From positions 1-12,769 of the forward strand of contig DAOWFB010000067.1 in assembly GCA_030638205.1 (NCBI GenBank): a stretch of DNA of 12,769 nucleotides. Reading direction: 5' to 3'. The notes under the pieces were generated by a model. It saw nothing but the letters and a program-made list of their open reading frames with translations. It ran no database searches and was not told the DNA's origin. This DNA is from Thalassospiraceae bacterium (GTDB lineage: Bacteria > Pseudomonadota > Alphaproteobacteria > Rhodospirillales > Magnetovibrionaceae). Made by a program: the position numbers and the translations under genes. Shown in pieces: positions 1-7,047 of this stretch; position 1 is the first letter of the stretch; the number at the start of each line of letters is the position of its first letter.

Positions 1-1160
1 CAACCCAAGACCATGCCGCAGCGGCCATCGCCGATAACGGCACGCCTGTTTTTGCGCACAAGGGCGAAACACTGGAAGAATATTGGGATTTCACCCACCG
101 TTTATTCGCTTGGGGTGACGGCGGCGTGCCAAACATGATTTTGGATGATGGTGGCGACGCCACATTGCTTTTGCATCTGGGCAAAGACGCTGAAAAAGAT
201 ATTTCGGTTTTAGATAACCCCGGCTCCGAAGAAGAAGAGATTATGTTTGCCGCCATTAAAAAACACATTGGCATTGATCCCCAATGGTATTCGAAAGCCG
301 CTGCTGAAATTATGGGCGTTACCGAAGAAACCACCACTGGTGTTCACCGCCTAATTGAAATGGCCAAGGCAAAAACCCTTTTGTTCCCTGCCATTAACGT
401 TAATGACAGCGTTACCAAATCAAAATTTGATAACAAATATGGTTGTCGCGAAAGCTTGGTTGATGCCATTCGCCGCGCCACCGATGTTATGATGGCGGGC
501 AAGGTAGCCGTGGTTTGTGGCTATGGTGATGTGGGCAAAGGTTCTGCCGAAAGTTTGCGTTCATCCGGTTGCCGGGTTTTGGTAACAGAGGTTGACCCCA
601 TATGTGCGCTTCAAGCCTGCATGGAAGGTTTCGAAGTTGTCACGGTAGAACAAGCTCTACCCGAAGGTGATATTTATGTAACCACCACCGGTAATTTTGA
701 CATTCTAACCGTTGATCAAATGCGCGGCATGAAAGACCGGGCCATTGTTTGCAACATCGGCCATTTCGATAACGAAATTCAAATTGCCGGTCTTAAAAAC
801 ATGAAATGGAAAAACATCAAACCACAGGTTGATGAAATTGAATTTCCTGATGGCAACCGCATTATTATGTTGGCCGAAGGGCGCTTGGTTAACCTTGGCT
901 GTGCCACCGGGCACCCCAGCTTTGTTATGAGCGCGTCTTTCACCAACCAGGTATTGGCCCAGATTGAGTTGTTCCAAAATAACAAGGACGGAAAATACAA
1001 AAACGAGGTTTATGTATTGCCCAAGCATCTGGATGAAAAAGTAGCCATGCTGCATCTGGACAAGCTGGGTGCAACGCTAACCAAACTAAGCCCCGAACAG
1101 GCCGAATATATTGGCGTTAGCGTTGAAGGGCCGTTCAAGCCCGATAGCTACCGCTACTAA
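1..1160 (+). CDS. ahcY: S-adenosyl-L-homocysteine hydrolase (adenosylhomocysteinase), 5'-truncated
   Basis: Cytosolic NAD-dependent enzyme of the activated methyl cycle. It reversibly splits S-adenosylhomocysteine into adenosine and homocysteine, which removes the product inhibitor of methyltransferases. The reading frame is open from base 3 with no start codon in the window, so the gene begins upstream; the ATG at 126 is internal. About 385 residues are visible of the roughly 430-470 usual in the family. The first visible residues read TQDHAAAAIA, a hallmark of the substrate domain. The NAD-binding loop GYGDVGKG is encoded at 519-542. The substrate-domain block NVNDSVTKSKFDN and the later NIGHFDNE and GHPSF blocks are intact. 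The C-terminus ends PFKPDSYRY, the canonical family ending that reaches the neighbouring subunit. The segment around 190-290 (GKDAEKD to GIDPQWYSK) is the insertion typical of the long bacterial form. An intrinsic terminator follows directly. Identification is essentially certain. Confidence 0.98.
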   Translation, partial: TQDHAAAAIADNGTPVFAHKGETLEEYWDFTHRLFAWGDGGVPNMILDDGGDATLLLHLGKDAEKDISVLDNPGSEEEEIMFAAIKKHIGIDPQWYSKAAAEIMGVTEETTTGVHRLIEMAKAKTLLFPAINVNDSVTKSKFDNKYGCRESLVDAIRRATDVMMAGKVAVVCGYGDVGKGSAESLRSSGCRVLVTEVDPICALQACMEGFEVVTVEQALPEGDIYVTTTGNFDILTVDQMRGMKDRAIVCNIGHFDNEIQIAGLKNMKWKNIKPQVDEIEFPDGNRIIMLAEGRLVNLGCATGHPSFVMSASFTNQVLAQIELFQNNKDGKYKNEVYVLPKHLDEKVAMLHLDKLGATLTKLSPEQAEYIGVSVEGPFKPDSYRY

Positions 1161-1188
1161 ACGGGTATATCCATAATTTGAAATCATT

Positions 1189-1217
1189 AAAGGGTCGGAT
1201 AATTCCGGCCCTTTTTT
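1189..1217 (+). terminator. Rho-independent terminator of ahcY
   Basis: A 10-base-pair stem (AAAGGGTCGG, positions 1189-1198, pairing with CCGGCCCTTT, 1205-1214, with one T-G wobble) closes a 6-base loop ATAATT. The stem runs into six T residues at 1212-1217. It lies 28 bases after the ahcY stop codon and before the kinase gene, so it should separate the two transcripts. Confidence 0.9.
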
Positions 1218-1242
1218 GTTGTAATTAGCTTTATTGAGTTAC

Positions 1243-1272
1243 TTGTGTTTTTGGAGCGGTGGTGACTAAAAT
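1243..1272 (+). promoter_or_regulatory. Putative promoter of the DivL-like gene
   Basis: TAAAAT at 1267-1272 matches the -10 consensus at five of six positions. TTGTGT at 1243-1248 keeps only the TTG of the -35 consensus, with an 18-base spacer. Transcription would start near 1279, close to the first in-frame ATG, which favours translation from the later ATG at 1297. The position just after the ahcY terminator fits an independent promoter. The match was made by eye and the -35 is weak. Confidence 0.35.
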
Positions 1273-1284
1273 CGCCCCATGATT

Positions 1285-1290
1285 GAGGGA
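1285..1290 (+). promoter_or_regulatory. Ribosome binding site that decides the DivL-like start
   Basis: GAGGGA lies six bases before the ATG at 1297. The earlier in-frame ATG at 1279 has no purine-rich site at a workable distance; the nearest, GGAG at 1254-1257, is over 20 bases away. This favours 1297 as the true start. Confidence 0.6.
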
Positions 1291-1296
1291 TCTATT

Positions 1297-3552
1297 ATGC
1301 AGGCACTATCTGGCATCGGACCAACAATATTGTTGGGCCTAGCGGTGCTTATTCTGGCTGTGGTTAGCCTGCGCCAGATGTCTGCCATTAAGCACCAGCG
1401 CAAAGCCATATTGCGCCTAAGCTCGGATGCTGAAATTAGCCATGAAATACTGGCAACCGCACCCGATGGGCTTTTTCTCTGGGTAGAATTAAATGGTTCT
1501 GAGGCCTGTTCGCGCAGGCTTGCGGTTATGTTGGGGCTGGAAAATGGTGTTCGTTCAAAATTTGGAGAGGTTCTTTCACGTTTTTCCGAAAATGATGCGG
1601 CTATATTAAATTCGGCTTGCATCCAATTAAAAAATAGTGGCGATCCATTTGAAATGATGCTGACCACAAAAGACGGAATGCGTCGCCTGTTGGTGGTTGG
1701 GGTTCGGGCTGGCACAAACGATGGAGCTGCGCTTGCCGATATATTGTGGATGCGCGATATATCCGATCTTGCGCCACCGGGCGAAGCATCAAAGGCAACA
1801 TCCAGAGAAGTTATAGAGGCGTTGCCATTCCCCGCATGGTTGCGCGGGTCGGGCCTTGCCCTACAAATTGCCAATGCCCGTGCCCAAGCATTAGCCGCAC
1901 CCGATGTCAGCCGTGAGCTGGCTGAGCTGGCTAGCCGTGAAGGAACGGGTGCTGCTGAACGCCACCTTTTAACCATGTCCGACGGCAAACCACGACTGGT
2001 TGATATATCGGAAATTCCCTTAAGCGGGGGCGGAACATTAGGCGTTGCCCAAGACCATACCCAAACAGAAGAAATGGAGGGCGATTATACTCGCCACATT
2101 CAGGCACAAAACCACGTAATGGAATCCCTTGCTACCGCCATATCAATTTTTGATGGCAATGGAAAACTTTCTTTTTTCAATTCGGCCTACGCCCGATTGT
2201 GGGACCTAAAAGTAGACTGGCTAAAAACCGAACCAACCATGGGTGCGGTGCTGGATCGCTTGCGCGATAATCGTAAATTGCCCGAAGTTGCCGATTACAA
2301 AGCGTTTAAAGCAGGGCAGCTTGGCCTATTTGGAACACTATCAAATCCACTAGAAGAAATGTTGCATCTGCCTGACGGCACAACACTGCGTTCAGTAGTA
2401 AACCCACACCCATTGGGTGGATTGGTGTTTGCGTTTGAAGATGTAACCGACCACCTTGACCTTGAGCGATCATACCGCACCCTTTCATTGGTACAGTCTG
2501 AAACTATTGATAACCTTTACGAGGCAGTTGCGGTGTTTGGCGCAGATGGTCGCATAAGATTATTTAACCCTGCATTCCAACGCACATGGCGCCTGCAAGA
2601 TAACGAACAAATAGAAAGCATGCATCTTGGTGATTTTATCGATCACATACTTCCGCTTATAGATAAAGATTCAAACAAAGAGCACGGTGATAAGGAAAGT
2701 CTAACCGCAAGCCTGATGACTCAAGGAAATCTGCGTGGACGAGTTGAGCTTGTTGATGGAACTGTACTTGAATTTGCCAAGGTAGGTTTGCCCGATGGTG
2801 CGGCTTTGTTAAGCTACCTTGATGTTACCGACAGCACTCGAATTGAAGAGGCATTAACAGAACGAGCGCGTTCAATGGTTGAAAGCAATTTATTAAAATC
2901 TGAATTCCTGGCAGGTGTGGCCAATGAAATACGAACGCCGCTTAATGCAATAATTGGCTTTTCTACTATTTTAACAGAAGAATATTTTGGAAATCTGAGC
3001 GAACGACAAAAAGAATATTCCCGCGGCATACTTGATTCAGCCGAAGAATTAGTATCGGTAATCGAAGGAACCCTTGACCTTGCCACGGTTGAGGCTGGCC
3101 TGATGACAATCGAGCTAGACACGGTTGACATCAAAACGTTGCTCAGTAACGTTTTGGGGCTAGTACGCGAACGGGCGCGGCAAAGGAATATAAATATTGA
3201 ATTTGACTGTCCAGCAGATATTGGATGGCTAATCGCAGATGAAAAACGTTTAAGGCAATCACTTTTTAATCTTGTAAGCGCCGCCATTCATTCAACCCCA
3301 CCAAATGGTGGTATCTCTATCGTGGTATCAAGAGGCGATGATGGGGTCTCGTTTGAAATTACCGATGGCGGGCTGGGCCTAAAAGATTATGATGTTCCGC
3401 CCGGCGTTGCTTTGGTGACACGGTTTATTGAATTGCACGGCGGTAGCGTTATGATTGAATCGCAACTGGGCAAGGGAACATCCATTACCTGCCGATTGCC
3501 AATTGACGTGCCGCCAGCGGAAGTGACACCACAGCCTGATCTTTTTTCTTAA
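1297..3552 (+). CDS. divL: DivL-like membrane-anchored multi-PAS histidine pseudokinase
   Basis: About 751 residues, counted from the ATG at 1297 because of its ribosome binding site; an ATG at 1279 would add six. There is one membrane helix at about 7-25. Four PAS-like regions follow, starting near 48, 172, 272 and 405; the last two are clearest (FDGNGKLSFFNSAYARLW, FGADGRIRLFNPAFQRTW). A dimerisation helix pair lies at about 525-600 and an ATPase-like domain at about 610-745. The H-box reads ANEIRTPLN, so the phosphoacceptor His is Asn543. The N-box reads NLVSAAIHST, with Ala662 where the Mg-binding Asn belongs. The G1 box DGGLG (690-694) survives, but only about 22 residues separate it from LHGG (713-716), so most of the ATP lid and the GTGLGL box are lost. 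Caulobacter DivL has similar architecture and length (769 residues), uses Tyr550 instead of His, and controls CckA together with DivK. The divL assignment is inferred from this; autokinase activity is very unlikely. Confidence 0.75.
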   Translation: MQALSGIGPTILLGLAVLILAVVSLRQMSAIKHQRKAILRLSSDAEISHEILATAPDGLFLWVELNGSEACSRRLAVMLGLENGVRSKFGEVLSRFSENDAAILNSACIQLKNSGDPFEMMLTTKDGMRRLLVVGVRAGTNDGAALADILWMRDISDLAPPGEASKATSREVIEALPFPAWLRGSGLALQIANARAQALAAPDVSRELAELASREGTGAAERHLLTMSDGKPRLVDISEIPLSGGGTLGVAQDHTQTEEMEGDYTRHIQAQNHVMESLATAISIFDGNGKLSFFNSAYARLWDLKVDWLKTEPTMGAVLDRLRDNRKLPEVADYKAFKAGQLGLFGTLSNPLEEMLHLPDGTTLRSVVNPHPLGGLVFAFEDVTDHLDLERSYRTLSLVQSETIDNLYEAVAVFGADGRIRLFNPAFQRTWRLQDNEQIESMHLGDFIDHILPLIDKDSNKEHGDKESLTASLMTQGNLRGRVELVDGTVLEFAKVGLPDGAALLSYLDVTDSTRIEEALTERARSMVESNLLKSEFLAGVANEIRTPLNAIIGFSTILTEEYFGNLSERQKEYSRGILDSAEELVSVIEGTLDLATVEAGLMTIELDTVDIKTLLSNVLGLVRERARQRNINIEFDCPADIGWLIADEKRLRQSLFNLVSAAIHSTPPNGGISIVVSRGDDGVSFEITDGGLGLKDYDVPPGVALVTRFIELHGGSVMIESQLGKGTSITCRLPIDVPPAEVTPQPDLFS

Positions 3553-3563
3553 AAGTTATTAAA

Positions 3564-4328
3564 TTAACCGCGACAACTTAGCCGGGCGTAATAATTTGAA
3601 ATATCATCAACGTCTTCGATTCTAAGGCGGGCCGCTTGTTTTTCCATAATAGGATGTGTGCGCCATTCTTTTTCTACAGCATTGCTGCCGCCCCACGCAC
3701 TTTCACGCATTAGCAATAATTCACGCCTAAGATAAGCACGCTTCTGTCCGGCAAGGTTTGGGGTGTTTGGTGTAGCCGAAATTCCATTTTTGCCATGGCA
3801 TGACACACAGCGGCTTATTGCCGCTGGTACAATCGGTCTGGCTTTATTATCAACAGATTTAACATTTCCATCGCAAGGCAAGACCGAAATATAAATAGCA
3901 AGTGGGCCAAAATTGTTTTTGCTAAGGCCAGCTACCATATGATTCATTATGAGATCGTCTCTTCCACTTGATTTTATGCTTGGCCTAATATCCTTTTTAT
4001 CATCCGGCTTAGCTATTTCTTTTGCACGTTCATTAAGGGCATCTTGCGAACGCTTAAATGCGTTTAATTGATTTATTAAATATCCTATCTTTTGTCCGGC
4101 GATTGTTGGATGGGTTGGAATCTGGCTAACCCCGCCGGGGCCGTGACATTTAAAACAAGTTTCAAGAATTTTGGCATTTGATTTAGATATCGCCGGGATT
4201 GATTTTTTAGGATTTTTATTTTTATCAGCAGTGGTATTTTGTGATAATGCAATTTGTGGCAATAAAAAAATAATTATTAGTGCTGGCATTAATGGTGCAA
4301 TAAATGCTTTTGCTAAAGCGCGGCGCAT
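3564..4328 (-). CDS. Exported di-haem cytochrome c, cytochrome c4-like
   Basis: 254 residues. The N-terminus (MRRALAK, then a hydrophobic stretch to about 28, then ALSQ) is a signal peptide, so the protein should be periplasmic. Two covalent haem sites are visible: CFKCHG at 58-63 and CVSCHG at 174-179. Each is followed by the cytochrome c4-type pattern of a Pro-rich turn and AGQK.YL (77-84 and 193-200). Likely Met axial ligands are Met131 (or Met128) and Met228. Cytochromes c4 shuttle electrons to terminal oxidases or other periplasmic acceptors. The first lobe carries a Lys/Asp-rich stretch at about 103-125 that seems longer than usual, and a Lys-rich linker follows the signal peptide. Its ATG overlaps the TAA of the upstream reductase gene by one base (TAATG), implying translational coupling. 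It converges on the DivL-like gene with only 11 bases between stops. The exact redox partner cannot be read from sequence. Confidence 0.88.
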   Translation of the reverse strand: MRRALAKAFIAPLMPALIIIFLLPQIALSQNTTADKNKNPKKSIPAISKSNAKILETCFKCHGPGGVSQIPTHPTIAGQKIGYLINQLNAFKRSQDALNERAKEIAKPDDKKDIRPSIKSSGRDDLIMNHMVAGLSKNNFGPLAIYISVLPCDGNVKSVDNKARPIVPAAISRCVSCHGKNGISATPNTPNLAGQKRAYLRRELLLMRESAWGGSNAVEKEWRTHPIMEKQAARLRIEDVDDISNYYARLSCRG

Positions 4329-5362
4329 TATTTTGCGCTCCCGGGCACGCCACGGCTGGTGGAATATTCAAAATGCCTATTTTCGTTGGGATGAATATGT
4401 TCGCGTGCGCTATATGCTGCACGCGCGGCTTCGGAAAATCCGGTTAAAATAAGTTTCAATTTTCCGGGATAGGTTGCTATATCGCCTGCGGCAAAAAGCC
4501 CATTATGGCCCGCACTCATTGTTTCCGGATCAACCGCAATGTGATTATTTTCAATATCAAGACCCCAACTGGCTATGGGGCCGATATTTTGTTTTAATCC
4601 AAAAAATGCCAGCAACACATCGGCCTCAAGCTCACGGGTGTTGCCATCAAGATCAGCAACCACAACTGTGCTTATGTCGTCGTCACCTACGATGTAATCA
4701 AGCTGATAAGGAACTACTATTTCGACTTTTCCCGTCTCCGCCAAAGCCTCCATCTTTTTTATGCTTTCTGGCTGGGCGCGAAATTTTGCCCGGCGATGAA
4801 CAACCTTTATTGATTTTGCGACCTTGGCCAACGACACCGCCCAATCAACCGCGCTGTCGCCGCCACCGGCAATAACCACGTTCTTGTTTTTGAAATCATC
4901 ACGTTTTTTGACCAGATAATTCACGCCCCGACCCGCACCTTTTCCTTCAAATTGTTCCAGCCCCTCCATGGGTGGGCGGTTGGGGCCAAACGCGCCGACG
5001 CCGGCGGCAATAATAACCGCACCTGCATCAATCTGGGTGCCCTTGGATGTTGTAACTTCCCACCTGCCGCCGGAAAGTGGTTTTAAGCCATCAACCTGCT
5101 GGCTTAAATGATATGTGGGGCCAAATGACTGGGCTTGGGCTTCTAGCATGGAGATTAGCTCGCCCGCCAAAATCTCCGGGAATCCGGGGATATCATAAAT
5201 GGGCTTTTCCGGATAAAGGGCAGAAAGCTGCCCGCCAATATCGTCTAGCGCATCAATTACATGGCATTTTAGATCCAGCATGCCTGCCTGAAATGCGGCA
5301 AAAAGCCCGGCTGGCCCGGCACCAATGATTACCACGTCGGCTTTAATTTGAGTTTTGGTCAT
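4328..5362 (-). CDS. Ferredoxin/flavodoxin-NADP+ reductase, thioredoxin reductase-like type
   Basis: Cytosolic FAD enzyme that moves electrons between NADPH and ferredoxin or flavodoxin (EC 1.18.1.2). It has 344 residues from the ATG at 5362; a GTG at 5368 would add two, and neither has a strong ribosome binding site. The FAD-binding GAGPAG lies at 14-19, followed by GGQLSALYPEK and YDIPGFP. The NADP-binding GGGDSA is at 166-171 and HRRAKFRAQ follows from about 189; its Arg pair is typical of NADPH-preferring members. The C-terminal FAD motif GLFAAGDIATYPGK is near 288-301. There is no CxxC redox pair (only one Cys, near residue 33), which rules out a true thioredoxin reductase and fits the YumC-like FNR family, as does the length. 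It is the first gene of a two-gene - strand unit with the cytochrome c gene and is probably driven by the promoter at 5402-5431. Confidence 0.9.
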   Translation of the reverse strand: MTKTQIKADVVIIGAGPAGLFAAFQAGMLDLKCHVIDALDDIGGQLSALYPEKPIYDIPGFPEILAGELISMLEAQAQSFGPTYHLSQQVDGLKPLSGGRWEVTTSKGTQIDAGAVIIAAGVGAFGPNRPPMEGLEQFEGKGAGRGVNYLVKKRDDFKNKNVVIAGGGDSAVDWAVSLAKVAKSIKVVHRRAKFRAQPESIKKMEALAETGKVEIVVPYQLDYIVGDDDISTVVVADLDGNTRELEADVLLAFFGLKQNIGPIASWGLDIENNHIAVDPETMSAGHNGLFAAGDIATYPGKLKLILTGFSEAARAAYSAREHIHPNENRHFEYSTSRGVPGSAK

Positions 5363-5401
5363 GGCCACTGTCTAACAAAGGGGGTTAAACTTAAAAAATC
5401 G

Positions 5402-5431
5402 CTTATAACAGTTTCTAACAGGTTCTAACAA
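5402..5431 (-). promoter_or_regulatory. Putative promoter of the FNR-cytochrome c unit
   Basis: Read on the - strand, TTGTTA (5431-5426) matches the -35 consensus at four of six positions and TATAAG (5407-5402) matches the -10 at five of six, with an 18-base spacer. Transcription would start near 5395, giving a leader of about 30 bases before the reductase ATG. The elements fall inside a set of 10-base-spaced repeats, so a regulator may bind here. Found by eye. Confidence 0.5.
5403..5430. repeat. Three 10-base-phased copies of TTMTAACA
   Basis: TTATAACA (5403-5410), TTCTAACA (5413-5420) and TTCTAACA (5423-5430) repeat with an exact 10-base period, close to one helical turn, so all copies face the same side of the DNA. 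A further TCTAACA lies at 5371-5377, just upstream of the reductase start. The array covers the predicted - strand promoter. It could be an operator for a regulator; chance in an AT-rich spacer is also possible. Confidence 0.55.
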
Positions 5432-5491
5432 GTTTTGGCCCAACTAGGACAACAAAAAGTTACCGCATCAGCGACTAAAAAAGCATGAATT

Positions 5492-5497
5492 AGGGGA
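5492..5497 (+). promoter_or_regulatory. Ribosome binding site of tsaE
   Basis: AGGGGA ends four bases before the ATG at 5502. It is the first translation signal of the + strand operon and supports that start. No convincing + strand promoter was recognised in the 70 bases before it, although this spacer must presumably contain one. Confidence 0.6.
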
Positions 5498-5501
5498 AAT
5501 T

Positions 5502-5981
5502 ATGACCACGGCCACCCACACAATAAAGATAGAGCTGGCCGGCCTTAAAGACACCCATAATCTTGCCGAAAGAATAGCCGCATTAGCTGAAATTGGTGAT
5601 GTTATTGCCCTTGGTGGTGATTTAGGCACGGGTAAAACCGAATTTGCCCGGGCCTTTATCCGCAATTTAACCGACCCGGAAGAAGAGGTTCCCAGCCCAA
5701 CGTTTACTCTGGTTCAGACCTATGAGGGGCAAAGCGGTGAAATATACCATTTTGACCTTTATCGCATAAATACCCCAGAAGAAGTTTTGGAATTGGGCAT
5801 TGAAGACGCGTTTCGTGACGGGATAAGCATAATTGAATGGCCGGAAAAAATGGGCCAGTTCCTGCCCCGAGGCAGGCTTGATATTCACCTTACAATTACC
5901 AAAGGCAAAAACCACCGCCAAGCTGAACTAATAGCACATGGTCATTGGGCTGAACGATTGCGGGGTGTGGGTCATGCCTGA
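5502..5981 (+). CDS. tsaE: tRNA t6A37 synthesis ATPase TsaE (YjeE family)
   Basis: P-loop ATPase partner of TsaD and TsaB in making N6-threonylcarbamoyl-adenosine at position 37 of ANN-decoding tRNAs; cytosolic. 159 residues, the normal family length. The Walker A motif GDLGTGKT lies at 39-46. It is followed by the family block SPTFTLVQTYEG, then YHFDLYRI and the EELGIEDAF-like region (here ELGIEDAF), and the block SIIEWPEKMGQFLP. All family landmarks are present, so the protein should be functional. It is the first gene of the + strand operon; its last eight bases overlap the start of the following kinase gene. TsaD and TsaB are not in this window. Confidence is high because several independent motifs fall in the right order. 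Confidence 0.97.
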   Translation: MTTATHTIKIELAGLKDTHNLAERIAALAEIGDVIALGGDLGTGKTEFARAFIRNLTDPEEEVPSPTFTLVQTYEGQSGEIYHFDLYRINTPEEVLELGIEDAFRDGISIIEWPEKMGQFLPRGRLDIHLTITKGKNHRQAELIAHGHWAERLRGVGHA

Positions 5982-7047
5982 AAACACACATAAAAAAATG
6001 CCCGACAACCTACTCAGCTTTATTCCCCGGCCTGGCTTTGATTCCCTGCTTGATGATATGGGTTGGGACAATGTGGTTATCTATCCCATCCCATCCGATG
6101 CATCAAAACGTAGATATTTTCGCATAACCAAAGGTGATGACCAGTCCGTTATGTTAATGGATGCGCCGCCTGAATTTGAAGACGTTGGCCCATTTTTAAA
6201 AATCGCCAAACACCTAAAAGAATTGGGCTTCAGCGCACCAAATATAATTGGGGCGATTGAAGCGGAAGGATTTTTATTGTTGGAAGATTTAGGTGAAAAC
6301 ACATTTACGTTTTCATTAAATGGCGGAACGGATGAAACAAAACTTTATGCCCTTGCCATTGATGCTCTTGTGGCATTACACAAAATGGACGGAGCCAAAA
6401 CCACACCTAACTGGTTGCCCGATTATTCAGATGAAAAATTATTAGCTGAAGCCGCACTTTTCCCCGATTGGTATATGCCGGCGGTTGGTCTTGATGATTT
6501 AAATGTTGATGAACGCGCGGGGTATGATGCGGCGTGGTTAGAAGTTTTAAAAAATGCCAAAACTGAAACAAACACATTGGTGCTACGTGATTTTCATGTT
6601 GATAATCTTGTGCTGATAGAAGGCCGCGATAATATCGCCGCCTGCGGGTTGCTGGATTTTCAGGACGCGGTCATTGGTCATGCGGCATATGATTTAATGA
6701 GCCTTTTAGAAGATGCAAGACGAGATATAAATCCAGAACTAAAAACTAAAATGCTGGCGCGTTATCACGCGGCCCTTGGAACAAAAGATATTGAAAGCTT
6801 TAACGCCGCCTTTGCAATTTTGAGCGCTAACCGTCACGCCAAGGTTATTGGCATTTTTACCCGGCTTTTTGTTCGTGATAATAAACCGGTTTACCTGAAA
6901 CATATTGCGCGGGTATGGAAATTGTTAGAGCTCTCTCTTGCACATCCGGCGTTAGAGCCTGTTAATTCATGGTTTAAAAAATATGTCCCCGCCGAAATGC
7001 GCATAACTCCAAGAACCCCTAAAAACCTAAGCGGCAATAATAAATGA
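5974..7047 (+). CDS. amgK: AmgK-like aminoglycoside-phosphotransferase-fold sugar kinase
   Basis: Predicted cytosolic kinase of the APH/choline-kinase fold. In Pseudomonas and Caulobacter, AmgK phosphorylates N-acetylmuramate and N-acetylglucosamine at the anomeric position, in the cell-wall recycling route that bypasses de novo UDP-MurNAc synthesis. From the ATG at 5974 it is 357 residues; the frame is open to 5938, but 5974 gives a compact 8-base overlap with tsaE. SDASKRRYFRI near the N-terminus is the nucleotide-loop region of this family. The catalytic loop reads RDFHVDN (Asp206, His208, Asp210, Asn211) and the metal-binding motif is DFQDA (228-232), followed by GHAAYDLMSLLEDAR, all characteristic. 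The next gene is a MurU-like nucleotidyltransferase, the expected functional partner, overlapping by ATGA. Substrate is inferred from family and context; many such genes are annotated only as phosphotransferases. Confidence 0.85.
   Translation: MPENTHKKMPDNLLSFIPRPGFDSLLDDMGWDNVVIYPIPSDASKRRYFRITKGDDQSVMLMDAPPEFEDVGPFLKIAKHLKELGFSAPNIIGAIEAEGFLLLEDLGENTFTFSLNGGTDETKLYALAIDALVALHKMDGAKTTPNWLPDYSDEKLLAEAALFPDWYMPAVGLDDLNVDERAGYDAAWLEVLKNAKTETNTLVLRDFHVDNLVLIEGRDNIAACGLLDFQDAVIGHAAYDLMSLLEDARRDINPELKTKMLARYHAALGTKDIESFNAAFAILSANRHAKVIGIFTRLFVRDNKPVYLKHIARVWKLLELSLAHPALEPVNSWFKKYVPAEMRITPRTPKNLSGNNK

Noticed and set aside
126..1160. ahcY starting at the ATG at 126
   Set aside because: The frame is open and clearly homologous (TQDHAAAAIA, EEYWDF) back to base 3, so this ATG is internal and the gene is truncated by the window.
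1266..1988. A 240-residue - strand reading frame opposite the DivL-like gene
   Set aside because: Low-complexity Ser/Arg/Ala-rich translation, fully overlapped by a well-supported gene, and no ribosome binding site or family motif.
4474..4875. A 133-residue + strand reading frame opposite the FNR gene
   Set aside because: The translation is rich in Pro, Gln and His and resembles no family; the - strand FNR has every expected motif across the same bases.
4328..5362. Thioredoxin reductase
   Set aside because: The fold and FAD/NADP motifs fit, but no CxxC redox pair is present and the length and C-terminal motif match the YumC-like ferredoxin-NADP+ reductases.
5381..5400. CtrA-type box formed by two TTAA half-sites near 5385 and 5391
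   Set aside because: The half-sites are only two bases apart; the CtrA motif needs a 7-base gap.
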